A stretch of DNA of 64,000 bases from an uncultured bacterium (GTDB lineage: Bacteria > Desulfobacterota > GWC2-55-46). Position numbers and translations under genes: made by a program. A model generated the notes under the pieces. It had not been told where the DNA came from and did not search any database. It saw nothing but the letters and a program-made list of their open reading frames with translations. The stretch lies in contig CAJPGC010000001.1 of NCBI GenBank assembly GCA_905339405.1, positions 62,001 to 126,000 on the forward strand. The letters are read 5' to 3'. Below, piece by piece: positions 1-8,443 of this stretch (positions are counted from its first letter, which is position 1; each line of letters opens with the position of its first letter).

Positions 1-326
1 GGCCCACGACCAGCGGCAGGATGGACGCCTACACCCCGAGGCTCATCGAGTTGGGCCTGAAGGGCATGGTCGGCAAGGGCGCCAGGAGCAAGGAAGTCCG
101 CGATTCGATAATAGCCCACAAGGCCGTTTACATGGCCGCCGTGGGAGGCGCTGCCGCGCTCATAAGGCGCTCCATAAAGAAGGCCGAGATAATAGCTTAT
201 GAAGATTTGGGCCCTGAGGCCATAAGAAGGCTCGAAGTGGTGGACTTCCCTGCCATCGTGGTCAATGACGTCCACGGCGGCGACTTGTTCCTCCAGGGAG
301 TGGAGAAGTTCAGGAGGGTGTCTTGA
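1..326 (+). CDS. Fumarate hydratase class I, beta (C-terminal) subunit, 5'-truncated by the window
   Basis: The reading frame is open from base 3 and ends at TGA 324-326, so only the last 107 or so residues are present. The visible start reads PTTSGRMDAYTPRLIELGLK, the conserved GPTTSxRMD segment of the beta/C-terminal half of iron-sulfur class I fumarases (fumarate + water to malate). The stop overlaps the TTG start of hdrC in TTGA (323-326), so the two genes are probably translationally coupled. A fumarase next to fumarate-reductase-type genes fits a C4-dicarboxylate/TCA island. The related L(+)-tartrate dehydratase beta subunit is a less likely alternative, because the cofactor-binding alpha subunit is outside the window. 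Confidence 0.85.
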   Translation, partial: PTTSGRMDAYTPRLIELGLKGMVGKGARSKEVRDSIIAHKAVYMAAVGGAAALIRRSIKKAEIIAYEDLGPEAIRRLEVVDFPAIVVNDVHGGDLFLQGVEKFRRVS

Positions 327-730
327 AGATAAGGCTTGGCAACGAGGACATACAGAGCGCTTCGGTCAGGAGGCTCGAGCGCATAACGGGCGAGGACGTC
401 AAGAGGTGCTACCAGTGCGGCAATTGCTCCGGCGGCTGCCCGGTCTCCTACGCGATGGAGATACCTCCCACGAAAGTGATGAGGTTTTTGCAGCTCGGCA
501 ACATTGAAGAGGTCCAGAACGCCAACTCGATGTGGCTCTGCGTGGGCTGCCTCCAGTGCTATTCGAGGTGTCCGCAGGGAGTAAGCGTGGCGGCCATACT
601 CGAGGGCATGAGGCAGGAGACGTTGAGGAAGGGCGAGAGCAGGACAGAGGTAAAGGAAGTGCCCTTCCCGTTCCTCAAGAAGGCGCCGCAGCAGGCCATA
701 GTCTGCGGGTTCCGCAAATTCGTCGGTTAA
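323..730 (+). CDS. hdrC: CoB-CoM heterodisulfide reductase-like subunit C (HdrC), [4Fe-4S] electron-transfer subunit
   Basis: The protein has 135 residues and starts at TTG 323, overlapping the fumarase stop. Two ferredoxin-type motifs are visible, CYQCGNCSGGCP near residue 31 and CVGCLQCYSRCP near residue 74, the two [4Fe-4S] sites that pass electrons between HdrA and HdrB. No membrane segment is seen, so this is the soluble, bifurcating-type HdrC rather than the HdrE-linked kind. It heads the hdrCBA order. In bacteria the true disulfide partner of such Hdr modules is often unknown (a DsrC-like protein is one possibility), so substrate assignment is inference while family assignment is secure. 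Confidence 0.93.
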   Translation: MKIRLGNEDIQSASVRRLERITGEDVKRCYQCGNCSGGCPVSYAMEIPPTKVMRFLQLGNIEEVQNANSMWLCVGCLQCYSRCPQGVSVAAILEGMRQETLRKGESRTEVKEVPFPFLKKAPQQAIVCGFRKFVG

Positions 731-759
731 TGCGTTCAACTAACTAAGATGGTCTTATA

Positions 760-1629
760 ATGAAAATACCCTATTATCCCGGTTGTACCTTAAATACGGT
801 CGCCAAGCAGTTCGACACTTCCGCGAGGGAGTCGGCCTCATCCGTCGGCTTCGAGATGAAAGAGCTCGCCCAGTGGAACTGCTGCGGCGCTACCTTCCCC
901 CTTACGCCGGACAACGTCATCGGCCTTACGGCCCCGGCGAAGGTCCTCTCGAATGCGTCCAAAGAGGGAGACACGCTTACCACCCTGTGCGCGGTCTGCT
1001 ACAACGTGTTGAAGAGGACCAACAAGGTCATAAGGGACAACAGGGAAAAAAGGAACGTCATCAACGGCTTCATCGAGGAGGAGTACGACGGCTCCGTCAA
1101 CATACTCCATTACCTCGAAGTGCTCCGCGACAAGGTCGGCTTCGATAAGGTCAAGGCTTCGGTCAAAAGGCCTTTGAAAGGCATAAAGGCCGCGACCTAC
1201 TACGGCTGCATGCTGCTGCGCCCCTTCGAGGACATCGGCATAGACAAGGCCGAGAGGCCGACGATATTCGAAGACCTTCTGGCCGCGCTCGGGGCTGAGC
1301 CCGTCGAGTTCGCCAACAAGATAGAGTGCTGCGGGGCGCACCTCGCCATGAACAACGAAGAGGTCGTCACGACCCTTTCCGGAAAAGTAATGACGTCTGC
1401 GGTGGGAGCGGGCGCGGAGCTTATCGTCACCACCTGCCCCCTCTGCCAGTTCAACCTCGAGAAGAGCCAGCCGAAGGTGGCCGAGGCCGGATCGGGCTAC
1501 AGCCCCGTGCCGGTCATCTACTTCACCCAGGCCCTCGGCCTGGCCCTCGGCCAGGACATTGCAACGCTCGGCTTCGAGAAAAACAGCTCGGATATAATGC
1601 CGCTCCTCAAGAAAAAGGGTATCGCGTAA
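760..1629 (+). CDS. hdrB: Heterodisulfide reductase-like subunit B (HdrB), twin CCG-domain catalytic subunit
   Basis: The 289-residue protein has two complete cysteine-rich CCG domains. The first has YYPGC near residue 5, NCCG near 43 and CAVC near 73. The second has YYGC near 147, ECCG near 189 and CPLC near 227. Both sets of ligands for the two noncubane [4Fe-4S] clusters that cleave a disulfide in methanogen HdrB are therefore present. It lies between hdrC and hdrA, 12 bases before hdrA. Length and motif spacing are normal. Whether it reduces a heterodisulfide, a DsrC-type trisulfide or another thiol acceptor cannot be read from sequence. Confidence 0.93.
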   Translation: MKIPYYPGCTLNTVAKQFDTSARESASSVGFEMKELAQWNCCGATFPLTPDNVIGLTAPAKVLSNASKEGDTLTTLCAVCYNVLKRTNKVIRDNREKRNVINGFIEEEYDGSVNILHYLEVLRDKVGFDKVKASVKRPLKGIKAATYYGCMLLRPFEDIGIDKAERPTIFEDLLAALGAEPVEFANKIECCGAHLAMNNEEVVTTLSGKVMTSAVGAGAELIVTTCPLCQFNLEKSQPKVAEAGSGYSPVPVIYFTQALGLALGQDIATLGFEKNSSDIMPLLKKKGIA

Positions 1630-1641
1630 AAGAGGTCCAAC

Positions 1642-3615
1642 ATGCCAAGAATCGGCGTATTTGTCTGCCAGTGCGGAAATAACATAGCGGCCACAGTCGA
1701 CACCAAGAAGGTCGCCGAGGAGATGGGCAAGCTCCCCGGCGTCGTCTACACCTGCGACTACAAGTTCATGTGCTCCTCCCCCGGCCAGGAGATGCTCAAG
1801 CAGGCCATCAAGGAGAACAAGCTCGACGGACTCATCGTGTCGGCCTGTTCCCCGCATATGCACGAGAAGACCTTCAGGAAGGCCGCCGAGGCCGCTGGCC
1901 TCAACCCCTACCAGTGCGAGATAACGAACATCCGCGAGCAGTGCTCGTGGGTGCATCACGACAAGACCAAGGCCGCCGGAACCGTGAAGTCCATCGACCT
2001 CACGAGGATGACCATCCAGAGGCTCAAGAAAAACCAGCCCCTCAACAAGATAAAGATACCGGTCAAGAAAAAGGCCGTGGTCATAGGCGGCGGCATCGCA
2101 GGTATACAGGCGGCCCTCGACATAGCCGAAGGCGGCCGCGAGGTCATACTGGTCGAGAAGGAGCCGTCTATCGGCGGCAACATGGCAAGGCTCTCGGAGA
2201 CCTTCCCCACGATGGACTGCTCGCAGTGCATACTTACGCCCAAGATGGTCGAGGCCGAGCTCAACGAGAGGATTACCCTTTACACCTACTCTGAAGTCGA
2301 GAAGGTCGACGGCTACATCGGCAACTTCACCGTGACCGTGAGGCGCAAGGCCAAGTACGTAGACGAAGAGCGCTGCACGGGCTGCGGCGAGTGCATAGAG
2401 AAGTGCCCGTTCAAGGTCGAGAGCGCCTTCGAGCTGGGCCTCAGCAAGAGGAAGGTCATCTACACGCCCTTCCCTCAGTCCGTGCCGAACGTGCCGGTCA
2501 TCGACGCGCCGAACTGCACCAAGATACAGAAGGACAAGTGCGGCGCTTGCGCCATAGTGTGCGGCCCGAAGTGCATAGACTTCAAGATGGAAGACAAGCT
2601 GGAGACCGTCGAGGCCGGGGCCATAGTCGTGGCTACCGGCTACCAGAATATGCCGAACGAGCGCTTCGGCGAGTACGGTTACGGCAGGATAAAGGACGTC
2701 ATAAGCGGCATGCAGTTCGAGAGGCTAGCCTCTTCTTCCGGCCCCACGGGCGGCGAGATAAGGAGGCCGTCGGACGGCAAGGTGCCCCAGTCGGTCGTCT
2801 TCATACAGTGCGTAGGCTCCAGGGACGAGAAAAAGGGCGTCTCCTACTGCTCCAAGATATGCTGCATGTATACCGCGAAGCACACGAAGCTCTACTCGCA
2901 CAAGGTCCACGGCGGCCAGTCGTACGTCTTTTACATGGACATCCGCTCCGGCGGAAAGAGGTACGAGGAGTTCGTAAGGGGCGCCATCGAGCACGACGGC
3001 GCGATGTACCTACGGGGGCGCGTCTCAAGGGTCTATGAGAAGGACGGCAAGATAATGGTCCAGGGCGCCGACACGTTGAGCGGCTCGCAGGTCGAGATAG
3101 AGGCCGACATGGTCGTGCTGGCCACGGCGGTGGTTTCCCGTGACGGGGCCGACACGCTCGCCCAGAGGCTCGGCATAGGCTACGACAAGTACAAGTTCTA
3201 CAACGAGTACCACCCGAAGCTGAAGCCGGTCGAGACCGTGACGGCCGGCATATATCTGGCGGGCACTTGCATGGGCCCGATGGACATACCGGAGTCTGTC
3301 GCGCAGGGCTCGGCGGCCGCAAGCAAAGTGCTCGCTCTTTTCTCCGCCGACGAGATGGCCAGAGAGCCAATAACCTCGGTCGTAAACAGGACCACCTGCA
3401 ACGCCTGCTGGGACTGTCTTACCGCCTGCCCCTACACGGCGATCGAGAGGGAAGCGATAAAAGACAGGCAGGGCAACGTCGTCAGGTGGGTCGCCAAGGT
3501 CAACGACGGCGTATGCCAGGGCTGCGGCGTTTGCGTCGCGGCTTGCAGGTCGAAGTCCATTGACCTCAAGGGATATACCGACGAGCAGGTTTTTGCGGCG
3601 ATAAACGCCTTCTAA
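1642..3615 (+). CDS. hdrA: Heterodisulfide reductase-like subunit A (HdrA), flavin-based electron-bifurcating subunit
   Basis: The 657-residue protein has standard HdrA architecture. An N-terminal domain carries VCQCGNN (residues 7-13). A Rossmann FAD site VVIGGGIAGIQAA follows near residue 149, then METCSQC-like cluster ligands (MDCSQC near 191), a ferredoxin pair (CTGCGECIEKCP near 246, CGACAIVCGPKC near 300) and a C-terminal ferredoxin domain (CNACWDCLTACP near 586, CQGCGVCVAAC near 625). The FAD in HdrA is where electrons bifurcate between ferredoxin and HdrB. The absence of a fused MvhD domain fits the separate mvhD gene downstream. Ordinary cysteine codons are used and no selenocysteine was seen. 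A 160-base repeat-containing gap separates it from that gene. Confidence 0.93.
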   Translation: MPRIGVFVCQCGNNIAATVDTKKVAEEMGKLPGVVYTCDYKFMCSSPGQEMLKQAIKENKLDGLIVSACSPHMHEKTFRKAAEAAGLNPYQCEITNIREQCSWVHHDKTKAAGTVKSIDLTRMTIQRLKKNQPLNKIKIPVKKKAVVIGGGIAGIQAALDIAEGGREVILVEKEPSIGGNMARLSETFPTMDCSQCILTPKMVEAELNERITLYTYSEVEKVDGYIGNFTVTVRRKAKYVDEERCTGCGECIEKCPFKVESAFELGLSKRKVIYTPFPQSVPNVPVIDAPNCTKIQKDKCGACAIVCGPKCIDFKMEDKLETVEAGAIVVATGYQNMPNERFGEYGYGRIKDVISGMQFERLASSSGPTGGEIRRPSDGKVPQSVVFIQCVGSRDEKKGVSYCSKICCMYTAKHTKLYSHKVHGGQSYVFYMDIRSGGKRYEEFVRGAIEHDGAMYLRGRVSRVYEKDGKIMVQGADTLSGSQVEIEADMVVLATAVVSRDGADTLAQRLGIGYDKYKFYNEYHPKLKPVETVTAGIYLAGTCMGPMDIPESVAQGSAAASKVLALFSADEMAREPITSVVNRTTCNACWDCLTACPYTAIEREAIKDRQGNVVRWVAKVNDGVCQGCGVCVAACRSKSIDLKGYTDEQVFAAINAF

Positions 3616-3617
3616 TT

Positions 3618-3739
3618 ATGCTTGCCCTAAACGCCCATCTGCGGTGTCAGGGCTGCGGGCTTGAATCCTCACATACAGAAAAGTATGCTGCGGTTCAATC
3701 CCTTGCCCTTCCTGGCATCTGGGCATTTATGACAAGCAT
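3618..3739. repeat. Imperfect palindromic intergenic element (CTCACATA-core family, copy 1)
   Basis: The ends form a 20-base inverted repeat with 17 matches: ATGCTTGCCCTAAACGCCCA at 3618-3637 against the reverse complement of 3720-3739. Inside are GTCAGGGCTGCGG and the core CTCACATACAGAAAAGTATGCTGCGG, with TTGAA and TTCAA arms facing each other. The same core, with different but still complementary arms, occurs at 8444-8574 and 24736-24857. It fills the gap between hdrA and the mvhD-like gene and could act as an RNA hairpin inside the transcript. Confidence 0.8.
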
Positions 3740-3775
3740 CGTAAAGTAACAAAACTTTAATAGACGAGTCATGGA

Positions 3776-4249
3776 ATGAGCGGACACACTGAGCATACAA
3801 CGCCAACCGGCGGATACGAACCGAAGATAATGGCCTTCGTCTGCAACTGGTGCACCTACGCGGGGGCCGACCTCGCTGGCACCAGCAGGATGGAGTACAG
3901 GCCGAACGTCAGGATAATAAAGCTCCCCTGCACCGGAAGGATCGACCCCCTGTTCATAATCAAGGCCTTTGAGAACGGGGCCGACGGGGTTTTGGTCTCC
4001 GGCTGCCATCCGGGAGACTGCCACTACACCACAGGCAACTACCACGCGAGACGCCGCTGGATAGGCTTCAAGAACCTGATGGAGTTCGCTGGAATCGACA
4101 TGAGGAGGCTCCACTTCTCGTGGGTGTCGGCCTCTGAAGCGATAAAGTGGGTCGACCTCATTAACAAGGTCACAGACGAGATAAAAGCGCTCGGGCCTTT
4201 CATGGAGTACAAGGGCCTCAAGGAAAAATCGGCTGAACAGGGGGAATAA
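3776..4249 (+). CDS. MvhD/FloxD-family [2Fe-2S] electron-transfer subunit
   Basis: The 157-residue protein has the MvhD signature: FVCNWCTYAGADLAG, then LPCTGRID near residue 58, then SGCHPGDCHY near residue 79. These cysteines hold the cluster that hands electrons to HdrA, from a hydrogenase in methanogens or from a NAD(P)H-oxidising Flox module in bacteria. No hydrogenase large or small subunit is nearby, while flox-like genes follow, so floxD is the better reading. Start ATG 3776 leaves a short hydrophilic leader. The stop overlaps the next start in TAATG (4247-4251). Confidence 0.9.
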   Translation: MSGHTEHTTPTGGYEPKIMAFVCNWCTYAGADLAGTSRMEYRPNVRIIKLPCTGRIDPLFIIKAFENGADGVLVSGCHPGDCHYTTGNYHARRRWIGFKNLMEFAGIDMRRLHFSWVSASEAIKWVDLINKVTDEIKALGPFMEYKGLKEKSAEQGE

Positions 4250-4467
4250 TGGGAGCCGAAGTCTCTGTAACCGCCGTGCTGGTTGAGCAGGAGGACGGGA
4301 CGTACAAGGCTAACTGCCCTGAGCTTTCAGTTTTCGCCGAAGGCGAGAGCTCCGAGGAGGCCTTCGAGAACCTGAAGGCCGACGTGACGAAGAAGGTTAG
4401 AGAGGCGGGGGCCGCCGTAGAGCTGGCCCCGGTGAAGTGCCTCAAGTTCAAGGTAAGCGTAGACTAA
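4249..4467 (+). CDS. Small HicB-like protein within the hdr-flox operon, function unknown
   Basis: The 72-residue protein overlaps the mvhD-like stop by one base. The N-terminal pattern, VTAVLVEQEDGTYKANCPEL followed by SVFAEGESSEEAFENLKADV, is the alpha/beta fold signature of the partial RNase-H domain in HicB antitoxins and HicB-like singletons. No HicA-type partner and no C-terminal DNA-binding domain are visible. Tight coupling to an electron-transfer gene argues against a free toxin-antitoxin pair. It may be a small regulatory or assembly factor, or a captured orphan. The HicB-like label rests on pattern only. Confidence 0.65.
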   Translation: MGAEVSVTAVLVEQEDGTYKANCPELSVFAEGESSEEAFENLKADVTKKVREAGAAVELAPVKCLKFKVSVD

Positions 4468-4485
4468 CAGGCTGAAATCAGCTAG

Positions 4486-4607
4486 AGGTTGCTCAAAAAG
4501 TTCCAGATGCGAGGAGTCGAGGAGAGAGGAATGAGGCGTACCTGTAAGGTACGCTGCAGTGACGAACGACGAAGACGACAAAGCAGATGGGGCTTTTTCA
4601 GCAACCT
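4486..4607. repeat. Palindrome-ended repeat (AGGTTGCT...AGCAACCT family, copy 1)
   Basis: The ends AGGTTGCTCAAAAAG (4486-4500) and CTTTTTCAGCAACCT (4593-4607) are inverted repeats with one mismatch. The middle contains GAATGAGGCGTACCTGTAAGGTACGC with its own small hairpin, then GCAGATGGGG. A second copy with the same ends and middle is at 8645-8766. It sits between the HicB-like gene and the next flox-like gene. Confidence 0.85.
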
Positions 4608-4637
4608 GCTAAAAACAGACACGGCATAGAAGGTATC

Positions 4638-5531
4638 ATGGAAAATACATTAAGGCAGAAGGCGAAGGGGCTCCTCGAAAGCGGCGAGGTCAAGGTCGTA
4701 ATAGGCTACGGCTGGAACAGGGCGAAGACCAGGACCACGCCCGTGTTCATAACCGACCCGGCGGAAGCCGAATCTCTCGTGTGGAACCCCCTTTGCGTGA
4801 ACAACCTCTCGCTTTACCTTACGAGGAAGTTCAAGGAGATAAAGGCGCTCGGCAGGCCCGCCGTCGTCGCCAAGGGCTGCGACATAAAGAACATAGTCGT
4901 CCTCATGACAGAGGGGCAGTTCAAGAGGGAAGACGTCTTCATAATCGGCATGACCTGCTCAGGCACCGTCTACAGGCAGGAGCTGTGGAAGGGCGAATTG
5001 ACGCCCAATATCATGCCGACCAAGTGCCACAACTGCGACGTCAGGAACCCGCACGTGGCCGACTTCGTCGTGGGCGAGAAGACGAACTTCACGCCGCCGG
5101 AAGTCCCCACCGGCATGGTCTTCGACAAGATAAAGGAGCTCGACTCGAAACCGCAGGCCGACAGATGGGCCTTCTGGGTAAAAGAGTTCTCAAGGTGCGT
5201 GAAGTGCTACGCCTGCAGGCAGGTCTGTTCGCTCTGCTACTGCGAGAGGTGCATAACAGAGAAGAACATGCCCCAGTGGATAGAGACCTCGGCGCACCCC
5301 AGGGGCAACCTTTCGTGGAACCTCACAAGGGCCATGCACCTGGTCGGAAGGTGCACCTTCTGCGGCGAATGCGAGAGGGCGTGCCCTGTGAATATACCCT
5401 TGAACCTCATCAACCAGAAGATGATAGGGGTCGTGAAGGAAGCGTTCGACTTCAAATCAGGCTACGACGAAAAGACCCATCCGCCGATGATTGTGTTCAG
5501 CCCGGATGACAAGGAAAACTTCATAAAGTAA
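4638..5531 (+). CDS. FloxC-like multi-[4Fe-4S] protein with FrhB-like N-terminal part
   Basis: Start ATG 4638 (MENTLRQ) is chosen because the 17 codons before it come from the repeat. The protein has 297 residues. Its N-terminal half (VVAKGCDIKNIVVLM, IIGMTCSGTVY) resembles the F420/flavin-binding FrhB-like fold. The C-terminal half has a long cysteine run, CVKCYACRQVCSLCYCERC near residue 188, and CTFCGECERACP near residue 236, giving ligands for at least two [4Fe-4S] clusters. Between an mvhD-like and a hydB/asrA-like gene, it matches the second iron-sulfur protein of bacterial FloxABCD-HdrABC sets. Its exact electron partner is inferred from position. Confidence 0.75.
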   Translation: MENTLRQKAKGLLESGEVKVVIGYGWNRAKTRTTPVFITDPAEAESLVWNPLCVNNLSLYLTRKFKEIKALGRPAVVAKGCDIKNIVVLMTEGQFKREDVFIIGMTCSGTVYRQELWKGELTPNIMPTKCHNCDVRNPHVADFVVGEKTNFTPPEVPTGMVFDKIKELDSKPQADRWAFWVKEFSRCVKCYACRQVCSLCYCERCITEKNMPQWIETSAHPRGNLSWNLTRAMHLVGRCTFCGECERACPVNIPLNLINQKMIGVVKEAFDFKSGYDEKTHPPMIVFSPDDKENFIK

Positions 5532-5556
5532 CCGGCAACGGAAGACGGTATTCAAA

Positions 5557-6564
5557 ATGGCAGATAAGATACTCAAAAAAGAAAAACTGGGCGCTCTCAT
5601 CGAGTCGGTCACAGGAAAGGGCGGCCGCTTCGTCGCCCCCACGACAGATGCCCACCAGGTGGTCTTCAAGAAGATAAAGTCGGCCGATGAGGTCGCTGGC
5701 GACTACATCCTCGCGAGGAACTCCTTCAAGGAATTCCTCTTCCCGCAGACCGAGGTCGTGGCCGAGTTCACGATGGGCAAGGATTCGGTCGACATGAGGG
5801 GAGTCGAGGTGCACGCGCCCCAGACGGTCGTCTTCGGGGCGAGGCCCTGCGAGGCAGCTTCTTTGGCCGGGATGCGCGCCCTGTTCACATGGGACTTCGT
5901 CGACGAGTTCTACACCAAGAGGGAAGAGAACACGGTTGTCGTGACGGTAGGCTGCACCAAGGGAGACGACGCGTGCTTTTGCACTACGGTGAACCTTTCT
6001 CCCGAGTCGACCGAAGGCGCGGACGTCTACCTGAGGGAAGCCGGAGACAGCTACACCGTCAAGGTGATATCAGAGAAGGGCAAGAAGTTCCTCGAGGCGC
6101 ACGCAGCCGTATTCGGCGAGGGTAAGGCCAAAGAGGACGCCCTTTTCATGCCGGAGAAGATAAAGGAAGTAGACCTCGCGAAGGTATCCGCGAGGCTCAA
6201 AGACAAGGGGCACTACGACGACCCGGTCTGGGCGAAGCTGACCCGCAAGTGCATAGGCTGCGGCGCGTGCACGTTCGTCTGCCCGACCTGCAGGTGTTTC
6301 GACATGGTAGACGAGGGCACCGCCTTCGAGGGCGAGAGAAGGAAAAACTGGGACTCGTGCCAGTACGACACTTTCACGCTGCACGCCAGCGGCCACAACC
6401 CCAGGGAGCACCAGCACCAGAGGTGGAGGAACCGCTTCATGTGCAAGTTCCACTTCTACCCGGAGAAGTTCTCCTCGAAGGGCTGCGTCGGATGCGGCAG
6501 ATGCATAAGGGTGTGCCCGGTGAGGCTGGACATCACGGAAGTGATGGTTGAATTTTCAAAGTGA
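5557..6564 (+). CDS. FloxB-like iron-sulfur subunit (sulfhydrogenase beta / AsrA family)
   Basis: The 335-residue protein belongs to the family of sulfhydrogenase subunit beta, AsrA and FloxB. An N-terminal domain with FGARPCEAASL (near residue 91) and VTVGCTKGDDACFC (near 131) is followed by two ferredoxin motifs: CIGCGACTFVCPTCRCFD near residue 232 and CVGCGRCIRVCP near 310. These are iron-sulfur relays that take electrons from the FAD/NAD(P)H subunit encoded next. It follows the previous gene by 25 bases. The order FloxD-FloxC-FloxB-FloxA supports one complex with HdrABC. Confidence 0.85.
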   Translation: MADKILKKEKLGALIESVTGKGGRFVAPTTDAHQVVFKKIKSADEVAGDYILARNSFKEFLFPQTEVVAEFTMGKDSVDMRGVEVHAPQTVVFGARPCEAASLAGMRALFTWDFVDEFYTKREENTVVVTVGCTKGDDACFCTTVNLSPESTEGADVYLREAGDSYTVKVISEKGKKFLEAHAAVFGEGKAKEDALFMPEKIKEVDLAKVSARLKDKGHYDDPVWAKLTRKCIGCGACTFVCPTCRCFDMVDEGTAFEGERRKNWDSCQYDTFTLHASGHNPREHQHQRWRNRFMCKFHFYPEKFSSKGCVGCGRCIRVCPVRLDITEVMVEFSK

Positions 6565-6577
6565 GGTTCGTCCATAA

Positions 6578-6745
6578 AACATCCGTCTGCGTTGTCAGAG
6601 CTGCGGGACTGAAAACCCATAGCGAGCGCAATCTCCGCAGCTTGCTGCGGGGTCAAGCGAGCGAATAGAAAATCGATATTCCTTAGGTTTCGAAGATTCC
6701 CGGCGGCTTGCCGCGGGAAGTCTTCAATCCTCACATACTGCAGTT
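6578..6745. repeat. Intergenic palindrome-rich segment related to the CTCACATA-core family
   Basis: The segment contains CATCCGTCTGCGTTGTCAGAGCTGCGGG, a near match to the start of the element at 3618-3739, and ends with TTCAATCCTCACATACTGCAG, matching its core. Between them are GC-rich hairpins such as CCGCAGCTTGCTGCGG and CCCGGCGGCTTGCCGCGGG. It looks like a diverged or composite copy lying in the operon between two flox-like genes. Confidence 0.6.
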
Positions 6746-6773
6746 GCAAGAAGACGGAGCATTGAATAAGGCA

Positions 6774-7607
6774 ATGAACAACATATATCTTCCGAATCTC
6801 GTCACCATAGAGGACATCTACGAGGAAGCCCCTGACGTAAGGAGCTTCAGGCTCGTCTTTAAAGACCCGAAGCTCCGCGACACGTTCGAGTTCAAGACCG
6901 GACAGTTCGGCCTTTACTCGGCCTTCGGCCTCGGGGAGTCGACCTTCTGCATAGCCTCCTCTCCGACGAGGAAGGGCTACATACAGTGCACCTTCAGGAA
7001 GACCGGAAGGGTCACGGGAGGGCTCGCCCAGCTATCAATCGGTGATACCATGGGCTTCAGGGGGCCTTACGGCAACCACTTCCCCGTGGACGACTGGAAG
7101 GGCAAGAACATAGTATTCATCGCCGGCGGCATAGGCCTCCCCCCCGTGCGCTCGGTCATCTGGAACGTGCTCGACAGGCGTGAGGACTTCGGCAACATAA
7201 CGATAGTCTACGGCGCCAAGACGGTAGCCGACCTCGTCTACAAGGAAGAGCTCAGGCACTGGGAAGAGCGGGGCGACGTGACGCTCGTCCAGACGGTAGA
7301 CCCGGGCGGACAGACGCCAGACTGGAAGGGCAGTGTCGGGTTCGTGCCGACGGTATTGAAAGAGGCCGCGCCTAAGGCGGAGAACTCGGTCGCCGTCACC
7401 TGCGGCCCGCCAATAATGATAAAGTTCGTGCTCAACACCCTCCTGGAGCTCGGCTTTGACGAGGGGAGCGTATATACCACGCTGGAGAATAGGATGAAGT
7501 GCGGCGTGGGCAAGTGCGGCAGGTGCAACGTGGGAGACGTCTACGTCTGCAAGGAAGGGCCGGTATACACGGCCGCTGAAATAAAAAAGATGTATAACGA
7601 TTTCTAA
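6774..7607 (+). CDS. FloxA-like FAD/NAD(P)H-binding subunit (sulfhydrogenase gamma / AsrB family)
   Basis: The 277-residue protein has the ferredoxin-NADP reductase fold: an FAD-binding beta barrel at residues 1-100, FIAGGIGLPPVRSVIWNVLD for nucleotide binding near 117-136, and a C-terminal CGVGKCGRCNVGDVYVC [2Fe-2S] motif near 243. This is the gamma subunit that oxidises NAD(P)H and feeds the Flox iron-sulfur subunits. ATG 6774 is taken as start. TTG 6762, closely preceded by GGAG, is possible and would add four residues. NADH versus NADPH preference cannot be decided from sequence. Confidence 0.87.
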   Translation: MNNIYLPNLVTIEDIYEEAPDVRSFRLVFKDPKLRDTFEFKTGQFGLYSAFGLGESTFCIASSPTRKGYIQCTFRKTGRVTGGLAQLSIGDTMGFRGPYGNHFPVDDWKGKNIVFIAGGIGLPPVRSVIWNVLDRREDFGNITIVYGAKTVADLVYKEELRHWEERGDVTLVQTVDPGGQTPDWKGSVGFVPTVLKEAAPKAENSVAVTCGPPIMIKFVLNTLLELGFDEGSVYTTLENRMKCGVGKCGRCNVGDVYVCKEGPVYTAAEIKKMYNDF

Positions 7608-7644
7608 TTCGCTATAATCGCACAGAGGAAACCGGAGACAGACA

Positions 7645-8433
7645 ATGGCAGACGATTGCAAAAAGGCTAAGACGCTCGCAACTGGCGACAGGACCATCCC
7701 GCCGCCGGACGCGAAGATGATAACCATATACATAATGGGCAGGGAGTACCAGGTCCCCGAGACCCTGACCATAATGAAGGCCATCGAGTACGCCGGTTAC
7801 AGCTACACGAGGGGCTGCGGCTGCAGGGGCGGCATATGCGGCGCGTGCGGCACCTTCTACCGCTTCCTCGGCGACTACCGCCTCCGCTCGGGACTGGCCT
7901 GCCAGACCGTTGCGGAAGAGAACATGGTCATAATGCAGCTTCCGTTCTTCCCGGCCAACAGGCCCGGGTACGACCTCGACCAGATGACCGGGGACGCCCA
8001 CGAGGAGCTCCGCCGCCTGTACCCCGAAGTCTTCAAGTGCGTGGGCTGCGGCACCTGCACCAGGACCTGCCCGATGGACATCGACGTCATGGATTACATC
8101 GCGCTCATGAAAAGGGGCGACCTCAAGGGCGCGGCCCACAAGAGCTTCGATTGCGTCATGTGCGGCCTTTGCGCCTCGCGCTGCCCGGCGCAGATATCCC
8201 AGTTCAACGCCGCGATGTTCGTCCGGAGGGTCTTCGGCAAGTACGGTCTTCCCAAGGCGGGACACCTCGCCAAGAGGGTCGAAGAGGTCAAGGCCGGAAA
8301 GTACGAAAAGATGCTCGAGGAAGTCTCCGCCATGAAACAGGAGGACGTAAAGAAGCTTTACGTCGAGCGCGAGAGGGAGCCGGATTTGGCGGAGTCGGGC
8401 AAGTGGATGCCCAAGGACACGAGCAAACTGTAA
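7645..8433 (+). CDS. FrdB/SdhB-like iron-sulfur subunit of a soluble fumarate reductase-type enzyme
   Basis: The 262-residue protein has an N-terminal [2Fe-2S] ferredoxin domain (CGCRGGICGACGTFY near residue 58, then a distal Cys in ACQTV) and a C-terminal domain with two tetracysteine motifs (CVGCGTCTRTCP near 132 and CVMCGLCASRCP near 170). Four Cys in each C-terminal motif suggest two [4Fe-4S] clusters rather than the [3Fe-4S] of ordinary SdhB. Unlike methanogen TfrB there is no CCG domain, though HdrB is encoded 6 kb upstream. Its partner is the flavoprotein at 8791. No membrane anchor gene is adjacent, so the module is probably soluble and linked to the Hdr-Flox complex. Confidence 0.8.
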   Translation: MADDCKKAKTLATGDRTIPPPDAKMITIYIMGREYQVPETLTIMKAIEYAGYSYTRGCGCRGGICGACGTFYRFLGDYRLRSGLACQTVAEENMVIMQLPFFPANRPGYDLDQMTGDAHEELRRLYPEVFKCVGCGTCTRTCPMDIDVMDYIALMKRGDLKGAAHKSFDCVMCGLCASRCPAQISQFNAAMFVRRVFGKYGLPKAGHLAKRVEEVKAGKYEKMLEEVSAMKQEDVKKLYVEREREPDLAESGKWMPKDTSKL

Positions 8434-8443
8434 TTTGAGTTTG

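Noticed and set aside
838-1959. Minus-strand open frame of 373 codons over hdrB and hdrA.
   Set aside because: It is the complement of certain genes with complete motifs and shows no protein family features.
1642-3615. Possible selenocysteine in HdrA.
   Set aside because: The frame has no internal TGA and all cluster positions use ordinary Cys codons.
4249-4467. Complete HicAB toxin-antitoxin pair.
   Set aside because: No HicA-type gene was found on either strand beside the HicB-like gene.
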